From Microbacterium sp. SSM24 (GTDB taxonomy: Bacteria > Actinomycetota > Actinomycetes > Actinomycetales > Microbacteriaceae), in NCBI RefSeq assembly GCF_025989145.1, contig NZ_JAPDNQ010000001.1:558001-622000 (forward strand): 64,000 bases of DNA, written 5' to 3'. Shown here one piece after another: positions 17,621-26,271 of this stretch; within the stretch, counting starts at the first letter, position 1, and the number at the start of each line of letters is the position of its first letter. The translations under genes were made by a program, and so were the position numbers. The notes below the pieces were generated by a model. That model was not told the DNA's origin, did not search any database, and saw only the letters and a list, made by a program, of their open reading frames with translations.

Positions 17621-17779
17621 CTAGAGATCCCGAATCCTCCGAGCCGCCGCCTCGTGGATCCTCTCGGAGCGTTCGCGCGCCTCACGCGCGGCGCGCTCAC
17701 GGGTCGCCCGCTGCGAGCTCATGGCCGCCCAGGCGAGCCCTGCGAGCGAGGCGAGACCGACGATCGCGACGATCTCCAT
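17621..17779 (-). CDS. Small membrane protein of unknown function
   Basis: 52 residues: one N-terminal transmembrane helix (IVAIVGLASLAGLAWAA) followed by a strongly charged helix rich in Arg, Glu and Ala (RATRERAAREARERSERI). The ATG at 17779 overlaps the stop of the upstream small gene (TGATG), so translation is coupled and a longer in-frame start at 17893 is less likely. Third gene of a three-gene operon. I do not recognise the family; a single-pass anchor with a cytosolic coiled segment is the most that can be said. Confidence 0.55.
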   Translation of the reverse strand: MEIVAIVGLASLAGLAWAAMSSQRATRERAAREARERSERIHEAAARRIRDL

Positions 17780-18018
17780 CACCGACGCTCCCGTTCGCTC
17801 GTCTGGAGCAGTTCGTAGGCCGCCACCATGGAGGCGAGCTGGCTGAGCAGCCGGGCGGGCGGCGTCGCCGCCCGCCCGTGCTCGATCGACCACTCCTGCA
17901 GCACCGCGAGGACGCGCGAGAGAAGGTCCGCGAGTTCGGCAGCGTCCACGTGCGCGGACTGGCCGGCGGCCGTCGGCCGGGCGACAGCCACAGTGCGGTG
18001 GTCGCGTGCTGACGACAT
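17779..18018 (-). CDS. Small helical protein of unknown function
   Basis: 79 residues from the ATG at 18018, preferred because GAGGGGA lies 9 bases before it; an in-frame ATG at 18042 would add 8 residues. The chain is predicted helical (AAELADLLSRVLAVLQEWS, then LLSQLASMVAAYELL), with no membrane segment or catalytic motif. It is the middle gene of the operon, 31 bases after the preceding gene. No family recognised. Confidence 0.5.
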   Translation of the reverse strand: MSSARDHRTVAVARPTAAGQSAHVDAAELADLLSRVLAVLQEWSIEHGRAATPPARLLSQLASMVAAYELLQTSERERR

Positions 18019-18049
18019 CCCGCTCGTCCCCTCGTCGTGCATACGCACG

Positions 18050-18391
18050 CTAGGCCAGCTCTCGTGCGAGCCGGGCCAGGTTCTCTTCGAGCAGCCTGTT
18101 CGCCTGGGCGGCGATGCGGAGCGCCGACTCGTGCTTGCCCGGCTGGCCCGCGTACTGATCTGCCCTGTCATAGAGGTCGAAGACGTGGTTCATGTTCGCA
18201 AGCGCCTGCGTCATGAGATGGCCGCTGACTTCATACCGTCGTGCCGCGGCGACCTCGTCGCGCAGCCGCTGCCGTGCCGCAGCGGAGGCGATGCCATGCA
18301 TGCGGATGGCATTGATCACCACGGAAGTGGCGCGGCCCACTGCCGAGACGGCCTCGGCTGCGGAAGAGATGGTCACGAGTTCGTTGGGCAT
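18050..18391 (-). CDS. Small alpha-helical protein of unknown function
   Basis: 113 residues from the second of two adjacent ATG codons, placed 7 bases after a strong GGGAGG ribosome site; the first ATG at 18394 would be 4 bases away. The sequence is helical throughout and Ala-rich (SSAAEAVSAVGRATSVVINAIR, cut here), with a helix near the end reading ESALRIAAQANRLLEENLAR that may form a coiled coil. No enzyme motif. First gene of a three-gene operon divergent from the 442-residue HTH protein, across a 153-bp region. Function unknown. Confidence 0.55.
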   Translation of the reverse strand: MPNELVTISSAAEAVSAVGRATSVVINAIRMHGIASAAARQRLRDEVAAARRYEVSGHLMTQALANMNHVFDLYDRADQYAGQPGKHESALRIAAQANRLLEENLARLARELA

Positions 18392-18484
18392 CATTCACCT
18401 CCCGGTTTGACGCCGAGACCATTGGCGATCCCGGCTGCGTTGAGACGGATCGAGCCGCGTTCTGGTTCTCATCGGCTCTTGGTT

Positions 18485-18512
18485 GAACGCTAGGACCCGA
18501 GGAGTATAGGAA
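18485..18512 (+). promoter_or_regulatory. Candidate promoter for the HTH protein gene
   Basis: TTGAAC (18485-18490) and TATAGG (18507-18512) are 16 bases apart, about 33 bases before the ATG at 18545. The whole 18500-18560 stretch is unusually A-rich for this chromosome. Confidence 0.5.
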
Positions 18513-18544
18513 TAAGAACGGATTCAGATTCTCTGGGGCGAAAA

Positions 18545-19873
18545 ATGGTGAAAAAACAATACTCCCGGGATGCTGCGTGGGAATCCTTCGCGAAGCGTCT
18601 CGACGAGGCCATGACTGCGACCGCCGTCGGCAGCACGGAACTCGCCGTCCGGGTATTCGGCGACGCCAGCGAGATGCCGGTCGTCTCACGCTGGCGGCAT
18701 GGCCGGCAGCGTCCGCACCTGAGCCAGCTGCCCAAGATCGCCGATGCCCTCGGCCTCAGCCCCCTCGACCTCCCCGCGGCGATGGGAATCGTCGATCTTC
18801 CGGTGGACGATCCCACGTCTCTTGCCCGTCGCGTGGTCGACCTGGAGTCCCGACTCATCCGCGACGTGGCAACATCGTTCGTCGCCACGTCCGATGCGCT
18901 CACTGCGAAGCTGTGGCGCGCGGTCGTCGCTTCGGCACAGTGGACGATGTCGGTCTACCCCGCTTACGAGGGCCACACCGGGTACGAGGTGCTCGCCGCG
19001 ACCCGACTGTCGTTCACGCGCATCGACGGCGCGGAAGCGTCGATCAGGGACGTCGAGCGCGACCTCGGCGAGGAACTCCGAGCGGTTGGTGCGGCGCCCA
19101 GCAGCGCGCCGGTGCACCCGGATGTCGAAGGCGCAGTGCGCTACTCGATCAGGGAGCACACGAGACCGCGCTCCCCTCACCCCGCGGCCGTCTCACATCA
19201 TGCATCGTCGATCTTCGTCCTCGCCACGACGGTGCGATCCTGGGTGTCCGACCTCGCTGCACATCTGGCGCTGCCGCTCGGCTACGGGCTCACCTCACCG
19301 CTGGACCTCGCCGCCGCCGCGGCGGGGAAGTCGATCTCGCGCACTCGACCGGAGGAGCGGGATCAGCACGCGAGTGCGCTCCTCCTCGAGCTTCCATCGT
19401 TGTACGTCGCGTACCACTACGAGGCCATTCCTACAGACAGCACGCGAACCCTCGCGGCGGTGCGCCGCGCGCTGACACGCGGCCAGCGGATCGTCTGGCT
19501 CGACGAGTCTGACGCCATGCTCCGATTCGCGGCGAGACATCGAACGGGGCCGCACGTCATGCCGTTCCAGGAGGACCTCCGCCGCATCACGGAGTTCCGC
19601 GATGCGATGCGGACGATCCTCGGGGACCACGGGGGCGACTCCGCGGTGAGCGTGCCCGTGGATCTTCCGTCCGGGTTCACCCCGACCTCCTCGCGTGACG
19701 CGATCCGCGCCGCAGCCGCCCGCCAGGTCGTCGACTTCGCCGCGAACGTACTCGCGGAGATGTTGCGCCGCGGATGGGTCAGCGATCAGCAGTTCGTGGA
19801 GCAGGGGGCACCGGCGTTGCGGCGCCTCCGGGCACGCGAGGAGGACCCGTCGGCCGAGCGCTCGCTCCGCTGA
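18545..19873 (+). CDS. HTH (XRE-like) protein with large uncharacterised C-terminal domain
   Basis: 442 residues. Residues 10-90 resemble a Cro/C1-type helix-turn-helix (STELAVRVFGDASEMPVVSRW, shortened here; then SQLPKIADALGLSPLDL). The remaining 350 residues match no family I recognise; they include WVSDLAAHLALPLGYGL, a GQRIVWLDESDAMLRFAARH block and a helical C-terminus. The first codons use AAA and CAA, rare in this genome. It is divergent from three small genes next to a tRNA-like gene, a layout seen in accessory modules where a regulator controls a neighbouring operon. Whether it is a repressor or an effector is not known. Confidence 0.6.
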   Translation: MVKKQYSRDAAWESFAKRLDEAMTATAVGSTELAVRVFGDASEMPVVSRWRHGRQRPHLSQLPKIADALGLSPLDLPAAMGIVDLPVDDPTSLARRVVDLESRLIRDVATSFVATSDALTAKLWRAVVASAQWTMSVYPAYEGHTGYEVLAATRLSFTRIDGAEASIRDVERDLGEELRAVGAAPSSAPVHPDVEGAVRYSIREHTRPRSPHPAAVSHHASSIFVLATTVRSWVSDLAAHLALPLGYGLTSPLDLAAAAAGKSISRTRPEERDQHASALLLELPSLYVAYHYEAIPTDSTRTLAAVRRALTRGQRIVWLDESDAMLRFAARHRTGPHVMPFQEDLRRITEFRDAMRTILGDHGGDSAVSVPVDLPSGFTPTSSRDAIRAAAARQVVDFAANVLAEMLRRGWVSDQQFVEQGAPALRRLRAREEDPSAERSLR

Positions 19874-19997
19874 AGCATCCCGTCGACATGTTTGTCGCTG
19901 GTGACCGGCCGCACAGGCACGCCCGCCCGCCGGGGCAGCTGAGGGAGAACAAGCCTGGCCCACACGAGTCGCTCATGATTCCGGCTATTGCACACGC

Positions 19998-20017
19998 TTT
20001 CTGAACATGTTCAGAAA
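19998..20017. promoter_or_regulatory. Perfect 20-bp palindrome, candidate TetR operator
   Basis: TTTCTGAACATGTTCAGAAA is a perfect palindrome overlapping the promoter/start region of the epimerase-TetR-methyltransferase operon. Size and symmetry fit a TetR-family operator, and the operon's second gene encodes such a regulator, so autoregulation is likely. Both the palindrome and its position are directly visible; the binding protein is inferred. Confidence 0.7.
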
Positions 20018-20034
20018 TGTACTACTCTCAACGC

Positions 20035-21060
20035 ATGGACGATTCGAGACGACCCATCGCGGTCCTCGCGGGCGCAAGCGGATTCATCGGCACTGCCCTC
20101 GTCGATGCCCTCATTGCGGACGGCTACGAGATCCGCCGAATCGGGCGCGGCGAACGCGTGGACTGGACGGACCCGGATGCTCTTCGCGACGCCGTCGAGG
20201 GGTCCGATCTCGTCGTCAACCTCGCGGGCAGATCCGTGAACTGCCGCTACACCGACCGGAACCGTGACGAGATCCTCGGCTCGCGCGTCCGCACGACCGC
20301 CGCGCTTCGTGAAGCGATCATGCAAGCGGAGCACCCGCCCCGTGTCTGGCTCAACGCTTCCACCGCGACGATCTACCGCCACTCGATGGACGGTCCGAAC
20401 ACCGAGACCGACGGCGAGATCGGATCGGGATTCTCGGCAGATGTCGCGACTTCGTGGGAACGAGAGCTGTTCACCGGCGACCTTCCCGGGACGCGACGTG
20501 TCGCCCTGCGGATGGCGATCGTGATCGGCGATGGACCGGCGACCCGTATGCTGCTGAACCTCGCGCGTGCCGGTCTCGCCGGCACTCAGTTCGACGGATG
20601 GTGCCCGCCGCACCGTCGCTACCGGGGCATCGGCGACCATCCGACGGGCCCCGACCGCGCACCGTGGCATCGCACGCACGGCCGCCAGCGCTTCAGCTGG
20701 GTGCACATCGATGACGTCGTGAAGGCCGTCCGCTTCATCCGCGACGACGACCGGCTGCACGGTCCGATCAACATCGCGTCGCAGCATCCGTCCGACAATC
20801 GCACCCTCATGCGCACGCTGCGCGGCGTCGTCAACGCGCGCGTCGGACTGCCGACGCTGAGGTGGATGCTGGAGCTCGGCATGTGGGCGATCCGCTCGGA
20901 GTCCGAGCTCATCCTGAAGAGCCGGTGGGTAGTGCCAGAGGCGCTCACCGACGCCGGCTTTGTCTTCGAGCACGAGGACCTCGCAGCCGCCCTCGCCGAC
21001 GCACAGGATCGTCGACGGAAGACGACGCTGCCCGCGAGGAGCGTGACGAGTGTCGCCTGA
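20035..21060 (+). CDS. TIGR01777-type NAD(P)-dependent epimerase/SDR (YfcH-like)
   Basis: 341 residues from the ATG at 20035; an ATG at 20017 lies inside the palindrome and is less likely. The N-terminal GASGFIGTALVDAL is the extended-SDR cofactor motif. LVVNLAGRSVNCRY and STATIYRHSMDG, where the usual catalytic Tyr region is replaced, place it in the TIGR01777 nucleoside-diphosphate-sugar epimerase-like group. FSWVHIDDVV is the C-terminal substrate-domain motif of that group. No Shine-Dalgarno precedes the start, and TACTACTC about 10 bases upstream could be a -10 box of a leaderless message. First gene of an operon with a TetR regulator (11-base overlap) and a methyltransferase. Substrate unknown. 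Confidence 0.8.
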   Translation: MDDSRRPIAVLAGASGFIGTALVDALIADGYEIRRIGRGERVDWTDPDALRDAVEGSDLVVNLAGRSVNCRYTDRNRDEILGSRVRTTAALREAIMQAEHPPRVWLNASTATIYRHSMDGPNTETDGEIGSGFSADVATSWERELFTGDLPGTRRVALRMAIVIGDGPATRMLLNLARAGLAGTQFDGWCPPHRRYRGIGDHPTGPDRAPWHRTHGRQRFSWVHIDDVVKAVRFIRDDDRLHGPINIASQHPSDNRTLMRTLRGVVNARVGLPTLRWMLELGMWAIRSESELILKSRWVVPEALTDAGFVFEHEDLAAALADAQDRRRKTTLPARSVTSVA

Positions 21061-21724
21061 GCATGTCGAGACGAAGGGTGAGCGCACCCGGGAGCGCATC
21101 CGCACCGCGGCGCTCCGCTCATTCCGCGAGAACGGATACGACGCCACGACGATCCGGAAGATCGCCGGCGAACTCGGAATGTCGGTGGGCGCGACCAACT
21201 ATCACTTCCCTTCGAAGAACCAGCTGATCCAGGAGCTGTACCTCGACGTGCAGGAGGCGCACCGCGTTGCGGCGGAACCGCTCCTGGACGATCAGTCGCG
21301 GCTGATCGACCGGCTTCGGATCGTGTACTCCACCGGTCTTGACCAGCTCACCCCGTACCACTCGCACGCCGGCGAGTTCCTCGCGGCGGCCGTGTCGCCG
21401 CGCTCGCCCATCAACCCCCTGTCGACCGACTCCGCCGAGGCACTTGCGATCGTCGAGGGACTGTTCACCCGGGCGGTGGACGATGCGGCGGCGAGTGGGT
21501 TGCCCGACGACATCCGCTCACTGCTCCCCCGCGCGCTGGTGCTCACCCACCTCCTCCTCGCGCTGTTCTGGGTCTACGACTCCTCCGAAGGACAGCAGCG
21601 CACGCGCCGGTTGCTCGATCGAGGGCTGAAGCTGCTCGCAACCGTGCTCCCGATGGCTCGACTGCCCATTCTCCGTGGCGCGCTCAAGGACACTCTCGCG
21701 CTCGTCAACGAGGTACGCGCATGA
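21050..21724 (+). CDS. TetR family transcriptional regulator
   Basis: 224 residues from a GTG at 21050 that overlaps the epimerase stop. N-terminal HTH: RTAALRSFRENGYDATTIRK, then IAGELGMSVGATNYHFPSKN (about residues 15-60), the classic TetR pattern. The rest is the helical ligand/dimerisation domain. It probably binds the palindrome at 19998-20017 and represses its own operon. The ligand is unknown. Confidence 0.88.
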   Translation: MSPEHVETKGERTRERIRTAALRSFRENGYDATTIRKIAGELGMSVGATNYHFPSKNQLIQELYLDVQEAHRVAAEPLLDDQSRLIDRLRIVYSTGLDQLTPYHSHAGEFLAAAVSPRSPINPLSTDSAEALAIVEGLFTRAVDDAAASGLPDDIRSLLPRALVLTHLLLALFWVYDSSEGQQRTRRLLDRGLKLLATVLPMARLPILRGALKDTLALVNEVRA

Positions 21725-22461
21725 CCTCCACCGGCACCTCGGCCGCGCACGATCTCCTCTATGACCAGGAGGGCGTCCGAGGCCTCTTCGATCGGATGTC
21801 CGGGTCGTACGACCGGATGAATCTCGTCATGTCCCTGGGCTTCTCCGCCCTCTGGCGGCGACAGCTGGTTTCGCTCGTCGCGGGAGCGCCTGTCCCCCGC
21901 ACAGTCCTGGACATGATGAGCGGCAGAGGCGAGACGTGGACCGAGGTGTTCCGTCGCTTCCCCGACGCACACCTCACCGCGATCGACTTCGCCGAGCGAA
22001 TGGTCGCGCAGTCCGCCCTCCGCAACTCTCAGTCCTTCGACGAGCGCGTCCTCATCCTCGGCGAGGACGCCCTCTCGAGCTCCGTTCCGGATGGATCGAT
22101 CGACGTGATCGTCAGCGCCTTCGGCTTGAAGACCTTCGACGTCCGGCAATCGGAGCGTCTTGCGGAAGAGGTGGCACGGATCCTGCGGCCGGGTGGAGCG
22201 TTCGCGTTCATCGACGTCACGGAGCCGCCGCACCTGCTGCTCCGCTTCGTCTACGCGACATATCTGCGATGCATCGTGCCGATCGCGGGGATGCTGCTTC
22301 TCTCCGACCCCACCGAGTACCGGATGCTCCATCGCTATCTCGCCGCGTACGGAGACGGTTCGTCGTCAGTGAACGCCTTCGCCCGTCAGCCTCAACTGCA
22401 GATCGACGTCCGCCGCCACTTCTTCGGCTGCGCCACGAGCATCTCCGGACGCAGACGGTGA
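21721..22461 (+). CDS. UbiE/MenG-like SAM-dependent methyltransferase
   Basis: 246 residues. The N-terminus FDRMSGSYDRMNLVMSLGFS is the UbiE/COQ5 signature; motif I reads VLDMMSGRGE, where the usual second Gly is changed (normally DxGxGTG), and ILRPGGAFAFIDV is motif III. Family members methylate menaquinone/ubiquinone precursors or other small lipids, but this copy sits in a regulated accessory operon and has a diverged SAM loop, so it is probably not the housekeeping MenG. The start overlaps the TetR stop (ATGA). Confidence 0.75.
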   Translation: MTSTGTSAAHDLLYDQEGVRGLFDRMSGSYDRMNLVMSLGFSALWRRQLVSLVAGAPVPRTVLDMMSGRGETWTEVFRRFPDAHLTAIDFAERMVAQSALRNSQSFDERVLILGEDALSSSVPDGSIDVIVSAFGLKTFDVRQSERLAEEVARILRPGGAFAFIDVTEPPHLLLRFVYATYLRCIVPIAGMLLLSDPTEYRMLHRYLAAYGDGSSSVNAFARQPQLQIDVRRHFFGCATSISGRRR

Positions 22462-22500
22462 ATGCCGACCTACGTCGCGCGGGTTCTCACCTCGCCACGG

Positions 22501-22515
22501 CAGTGTGTAACACTG
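22501..22515. promoter_or_regulatory. Candidate VapBC operator
   Basis: Inverted repeat CAGTGT-GTA-ACACTG, 18 bases before the antitoxin start. GTG-GTA-CAC lies immediately before the ATG. Toxin-antitoxin complexes usually autoregulate at such sites. Confidence 0.45.
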
Positions 22516-22532
22516 TGTGTGAGGTGGTACAC

Positions 22533-22733
22533 ATGGCTACGAATCTGGCGATCGATCCCGAACTGCTCGACCACGCCTTCGAGGTGAGCGGCGAGAAGAC
22601 GAAGAAGGCTGCCGTGACTCTGGCCCTGGAGGAGTTCATCGCACGGCGCGAGCAGGCGAAGATCCTCGAGCTCGTCGGAGAGCTCGAATGGGACGACTCG
22701 TTCGACTACAAGGCGGAGCGCTCGCGCGGATGA
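22533..22733 (+). CDS. Type II antitoxin, VapB family
   Basis: 66 residues. MATNLAIDPELLDHAFEVSG followed by KTKKAAVTLALEEFIARREQ is the ribbon-helix-helix pattern of the VapB/DUF2191 antitoxins; the acidic C-terminus (ELEWDDSFDYK) is the toxin-wrapping tail. GAGGTGG upstream serves as ribosome site. It overlaps vapC by ATGA and is expected to bind VapC and, as a complex, its own operator. Confidence 0.88.
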   Translation: MATNLAIDPELLDHAFEVSGEKTKKAAVTLALEEFIARREQAKILELVGELEWDDSFDYKAERSRG

Positions 22734-23134
22734 GCCTCCTCGTCGACACGAGCGTGTGGTCGCTCGCTCTCCGACGTGATCGGCCGCAGGGCTCCCCCGT
22801 CGTCGACGAGCTGCGTCGTGCGCTCGGCGGCAAGGACATCGTGGTCACGACGGGACTCATCCTGCAGGAGCTGCTGCAAGGCTTCGTTCCTGATCGGGCC
22901 GGCGCGCAGATCGTCGAACGATTCGCAAGCATGCCGCTCGTAGAACCCGACCGGCACGACTACATCGCTGCGGCCGACCTCAGGAATGCCTGCCGCAAAG
23001 GCGGCGTCCAACTCGGCACAGTCGACGCCCTGATCGCCCAGCTCGCCATCCGTCACGACCACACACTGCTCACCGCCGACCGCGACTTCGAGCACGCCGC
23101 GCCGCACACGGGCCTCCGCATCTGGCGGCCGTGA
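22730..23134 (+). CDS. Type II toxin, VapC PIN-domain RNase
   Basis: 134 residues from the ATG at 22730, which overlaps the antitoxin stop. PIN-domain acidic residues are in place: LLVDTSVW (Asp5), a Glu in LILQELLQG, LGTVDALIAQ (Asp) and LLTADRDFEH (Asp). VapC toxins cleave tRNA or rRNA. All four positions are intact, so the toxin is probably active. I see nothing defective in the pair. Confidence 0.92.
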   Translation: MSLLVDTSVWSLALRRDRPQGSPVVDELRRALGGKDIVVTTGLILQELLQGFVPDRAGAQIVERFASMPLVEPDRHDYIAAADLRNACRKGGVQLGTVDALIAQLAIRHDHTLLTADRDFEHAAPHTGLRIWRP

Positions 23135-23147
23135 CGCGGCGCTGGAC

Positions 23148-24764
23148 TCAGTCCCCCGCGCGATACCGCGTACGTCCCGCGACGATCGTCTCGACGACCT
23201 TCGCCTCCAGCAGCGAGGAGCTGCCGTCGCGGAACGGGTCGCGGTCCAGGACGATGACGTCCGCGGCGTAGCCGGGAGCGATCCGCCCGCGCCAGTCGCC
23301 GTCGCCCACCGAGGCGGCGGCGTCACGGGTCGCGTGGCCGATCGCGCGCTCGAGCGGCAGCGCGTACTGCGGGTGGACCGCCGGCACAGCCGGATCCAGG
23401 GCGGACGCCCTCGTCGAGGCGACATACATGTTCGCCAGCGCCTCGTAGGGCGCGGTCGGCGCGTCCGTCGAGAACGCCAGCAGGGTGCCGGCATCCTCGT
23501 ACTCCGGCCACGGGAAGGCCCGCTCGACGCGCTCGTCGCCGAGCATCTCGGCCCAGTTCGCGAAGATCGCGGGGTCGGAGTGCACCGGCTGCATCGAGGC
23601 GGTCACGCCCAGACGCGCCATGCGCTCGGCGGTCCCGGGCGCCGCGTACTCGAGGTGCTCGATGCGGTGCCGCCGCGGCCGGTCGCCGTTCGCGGCAATC
23701 GCGGCCTCGATCGCGTCGAGCGCGAGATCGACGGCGAAGTCGCCGATCGCGTGCAGCGCGACCTGGAGCCCGGCCGCGTCGGCGGCCGTCACGACGGGAA
23801 TCAGCTGCTCGAGCGACCAGATCGGGTCGGCGTTGGTGCCGTTCGCATACGGATGCCGCATCGCGGCCGTGCAGGCGTCGATGACGCCGTCGAGCACGAG
23901 CTTGATCCCCACGACACGCAGCCACGGGGACGACGGGCCATCGGCCAGCTCGGCCGCTCGCCCCACCTGAGCGACGTTGGCCGCCTCGTCCCCCTCGTTC
24001 CCCACGAACCAGTGCGCCGCGATCCGGAGCGGGAGCTCACCGCCGTTGCGCTCGTGCTCACGGCGGAGGGCGTCGAGGCCGACCTCGTCGAGCATCATGT
24101 CGACGACGCCGGTGACGCCCGCCGCCAGGTAGTCGTCGATGGCGCGCTGCGCATCGCGATCGCGGTCCTCGTCCGTGGCGATCGTCTCGCGGTGCGTCCA
24201 CACGTGCTTCGTCGCCGCGGTCTCGAGCAGGAGACCGCTCGGACTCCCGTCGGCGTCGCGCACGATCTCCCCGCCGTGCGGGTCGGGGGTGTCACGGGTC
24301 ACGCCGATCTGCGCGAGGGCCGCCGAGTTGAGCCAGCTGGAGTGGTAGTCGTTCGCGTCGAGGTAGACGGGGATGTCGGACACCGCCTCGTCGATCATCG
24401 ATGCGGTGGGCCGGCCACCCGGAATGGCGTCGAAGAGCCACCCGCGTCCGATCAGCACGGTGGCGTCGGGCGCCGCCGCCCGGGCCGAGCGGAGCGCGTC
24501 CTGGATCTCCTCGAGGGTGCGCGCATGGGTGAGCGGAACCTGCCCCAGCGCCGCGCCCATCATCAGGAGATGCGTGTGCGCGTCCACGAATCCGGGGAGA
24601 ACCAGCCGGCCTTCGAGATCGATGGTGTCGTCGGCCGCGGGGGCGTCGGCGTCCGATCCGACCCAGCTGATCGACTCCCCGTCGATCACGAACGCCTCTG
24701 CCCACGCATCCCGGGGCTCGGAGTCCGCGGTGAAGATGCGCCCGTTCCTGTAGAGCACGCTCAT
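23148..24764 (-). CDS. Amidohydrolase (amidohydro_3/YtcJ-like)
   Basis: 538 residues from the ATG at 24764, which overlaps the permease stop by ATGA and follows GGAAAGGA. The N-terminal beta-sandwich and LVLPGFVDAHTHL (metal-binding HxH) begin the fold. ALHAIGDFAVDLALD, RIEHLEYA and SMQPVHSDP follow, and FSTDAPTAPYE supplies the catalytic Asp. C-terminal APGYAADVIVLDRDPF is typical of YtcJ-type enzymes that hydrolyse amide or N-formyl bonds. Coupling to an NCS1 permease suggests degradation of an imported nitrogen compound (nucleobase, hydantoin or similar). Confidence 0.9.
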   Translation of the reverse strand: MSVLYRNGRIFTADSEPRDAWAEAFVIDGESISWVGSDADAPAADDTIDLEGRLVLPGFVDAHTHLLMMGAALGQVPLTHARTLEEIQDALRSARAAAPDATVLIGRGWLFDAIPGGRPTASMIDEAVSDIPVYLDANDYHSSWLNSAALAQIGVTRDTPDPHGGEIVRDADGSPSGLLLETAATKHVWTHRETIATDEDRDRDAQRAIDDYLAAGVTGVVDMMLDEVGLDALRREHERNGGELPLRIAAHWFVGNEGDEAANVAQVGRAAELADGPSSPWLRVVGIKLVLDGVIDACTAAMRHPYANGTNADPIWSLEQLIPVVTAADAAGLQVALHAIGDFAVDLALDAIEAAIAANGDRPRRHRIEHLEYAAPGTAERMARLGVTASMQPVHSDPAIFANWAEMLGDERVERAFPWPEYEDAGTLLAFSTDAPTAPYEALANMYVASTRASALDPAVPAVHPQYALPLERAIGHATRDAAASVGDGDWRGRIAPGYAADVIVLDRDPFRDGSSSLLEAKVVETIVAGRTRYRAGD

Positions 24765-26188
24765 CGGTGCGATTCCTTTCCGAGACGGGTGCTGCGCAGG
24801 CCGACGTAGATCGCCGCGCTGACGGCCATGCCGGCGGGCACCGAGAGATCGATGTATCCCGTCGCCTGCGCGATCGGTCCCGCCCAGACCTCCGTGGCCA
24901 AGCACATCGCGGCGACCAGGCCTCCGGCGAGGAGGGCCGTCAACCCCGGGATCGACCACCCGCCGGTGTACCAGTACGGTCCCCCGCGGCGATCGTCGAA
25001 CAGGGCGGGACCGTCGTAGGCGAATCTGCGCCGCAGGACATCGACGACGAAGACGGCCATCGCCGGACCCGACACGACGACGAGGAACTGCATCATCAGG
25101 TTCACGGCATCCAGGAACGTCGACGACATGACGAGGTAGATGGTGAGCGCGGTGCCCACGAGGCCGACGATCACGGTGGCGGGGATCCGCTTCAGCCGGA
25201 ATCCGATGGCCTGGAGCGACATGCTCGACGTGTACGCGGTCATCGCATTGAGCGCGATGGTGTTGAGCACGACGCCGATGACGAGGATCGGACCGAGCCA
25301 GGTCGGGAGCATGTCGAAGATGACGGCGTCGATGCCGGCAGCGAACCCGTCGGCGCCGACTCCCGTCGCCAGCAGGGCTCCGATCACGGTGAAGACGAAG
25401 TACGGGATCGAACCGCCGAGCGATGTCGCCGCGACGATGTGCGAGGGCTTGGTGGACCGCGGGAGGTACCGCGCGATGTCAGGGCTGTTGATGTACGACA
25501 GCGGCCCGGAGGCGAGGATCGTGAAGCCGATGGAGATCGCCGACCACAGCGCGATCCCGCTCAGCGGCGCCGGCGACGCGTACTGCCAGTTCACGGACGG
25601 CAGGATGAACGCCGACACGAGCACGAAGATCACCGCGAGGGCGAGCGCGAGGATCGGGTAGACCTTAAGGATCAGTCCGTGGCCGAAGACCGCGACGTAG
25701 ATGGTGATCGCCGACACCACGACCGTGACCGCGATCGGGACCCAGACGGGGTCATCGAGCCCCATGCGACCGAGCAGGTCGGCGCCCATGAACGACGAGG
25801 CGAGCCAGGTCAGCGACAGGAAGACCGCGCCGATGAACCATCCGACGAACGCGACGAACACCTTGTTGCCGAGCACCCCGTACATCGCACGCGTGACGAC
25901 CGAGCCCGACGTGCCCGATGCCGGACCACTGACGGCGATGAGGCCCGGGAAGATCCACAGCGCGCATGCGGCGACGATGACGAGGAGGGCCTGCCACAGT
26001 TCCAGACCCAGCAGGATGAGGGTGGCGCCCATGGTGAAGTTCAGGATGCTGAAGTTCGGCGCCGCCCAGATGAAGAACAGGTCGCGGGCGCGACCGTGGC
26101 GCTCCGAGTCGGCGACGAGCTCGATTCCTCGCGTCTCGGGGTGCGATGCGCTGTCCGACAGGTCTTCTCTTCGCTGCGTGAGGGACAT
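24761..26188 (-). CDS. NCS1 family nucleobase/allantoin/cytosine permease
   Basis: 475 residues with about 12 transmembrane helices. RDLFFIWAAPNFSILNFTMG (TM1) and ISGPASGTSGSVVTRAMYG-type content in the TM3 region match the NCS1 purine/cytosine/hydantoin transporters. The start is the ATG at 26188 behind GGAG rather than 26227, because the upstream part lacks a ribosome site. The operon partner is the amidohydrolase. A TetR regulator is divergent, with inverted repeats between them. Confidence 0.88.
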   Translation of the reverse strand: MSLTQRREDLSDSASHPETRGIELVADSERHGRARDLFFIWAAPNFSILNFTMGATLILLGLELWQALLVIVAACALWIFPGLIAVSGPASGTSGSVVTRAMYGVLGNKVFVAFVGWFIGAVFLSLTWLASSFMGADLLGRMGLDDPVWVPIAVTVVVSAITIYVAVFGHGLILKVYPILALALAVIFVLVSAFILPSVNWQYASPAPLSGIALWSAISIGFTILASGPLSYINSPDIARYLPRSTKPSHIVAATSLGGSIPYFVFTVIGALLATGVGADGFAAGIDAVIFDMLPTWLGPILVIGVVLNTIALNAMTAYTSSMSLQAIGFRLKRIPATVIVGLVGTALTIYLVMSSTFLDAVNLMMQFLVVVSGPAMAVFVVDVLRRRFAYDGPALFDDRRGGPYWYTGGWSIPGLTALLAGGLVAAMCLATEVWAGPIAQATGYIDLSVPAGMAVSAAIYVGLRSTRLGKESHR

Positions 26189-26220
26189 GGGTTCTCCTTC
26201 GAACCGGAGGTCTGGGTTAT

Positions 26221-26261
26221 TGGTCACTTGCCCAATGGACTATTGGTCAGCAATTCAATAG
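26221..26261. promoter_or_regulatory. Candidate TetR operators between permease and regulator
   Basis: CTATTG-N10-CAATAG at 26240-26261 and ATTGG-N8-CCAAT just upstream (from about 26219) form two overlapping inverted repeats in an AT-rich patch between the divergent start codons. They probably bind the adjacent TetR protein. Confidence 0.55.
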
Positions 26262-26271
26262 CATCGATCGC

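Noticed and set aside
22501..22532. Phage attachment site near vapBC
   Set aside because: No integrase, direct repeat pair or phage gene was found in the neighbourhood.
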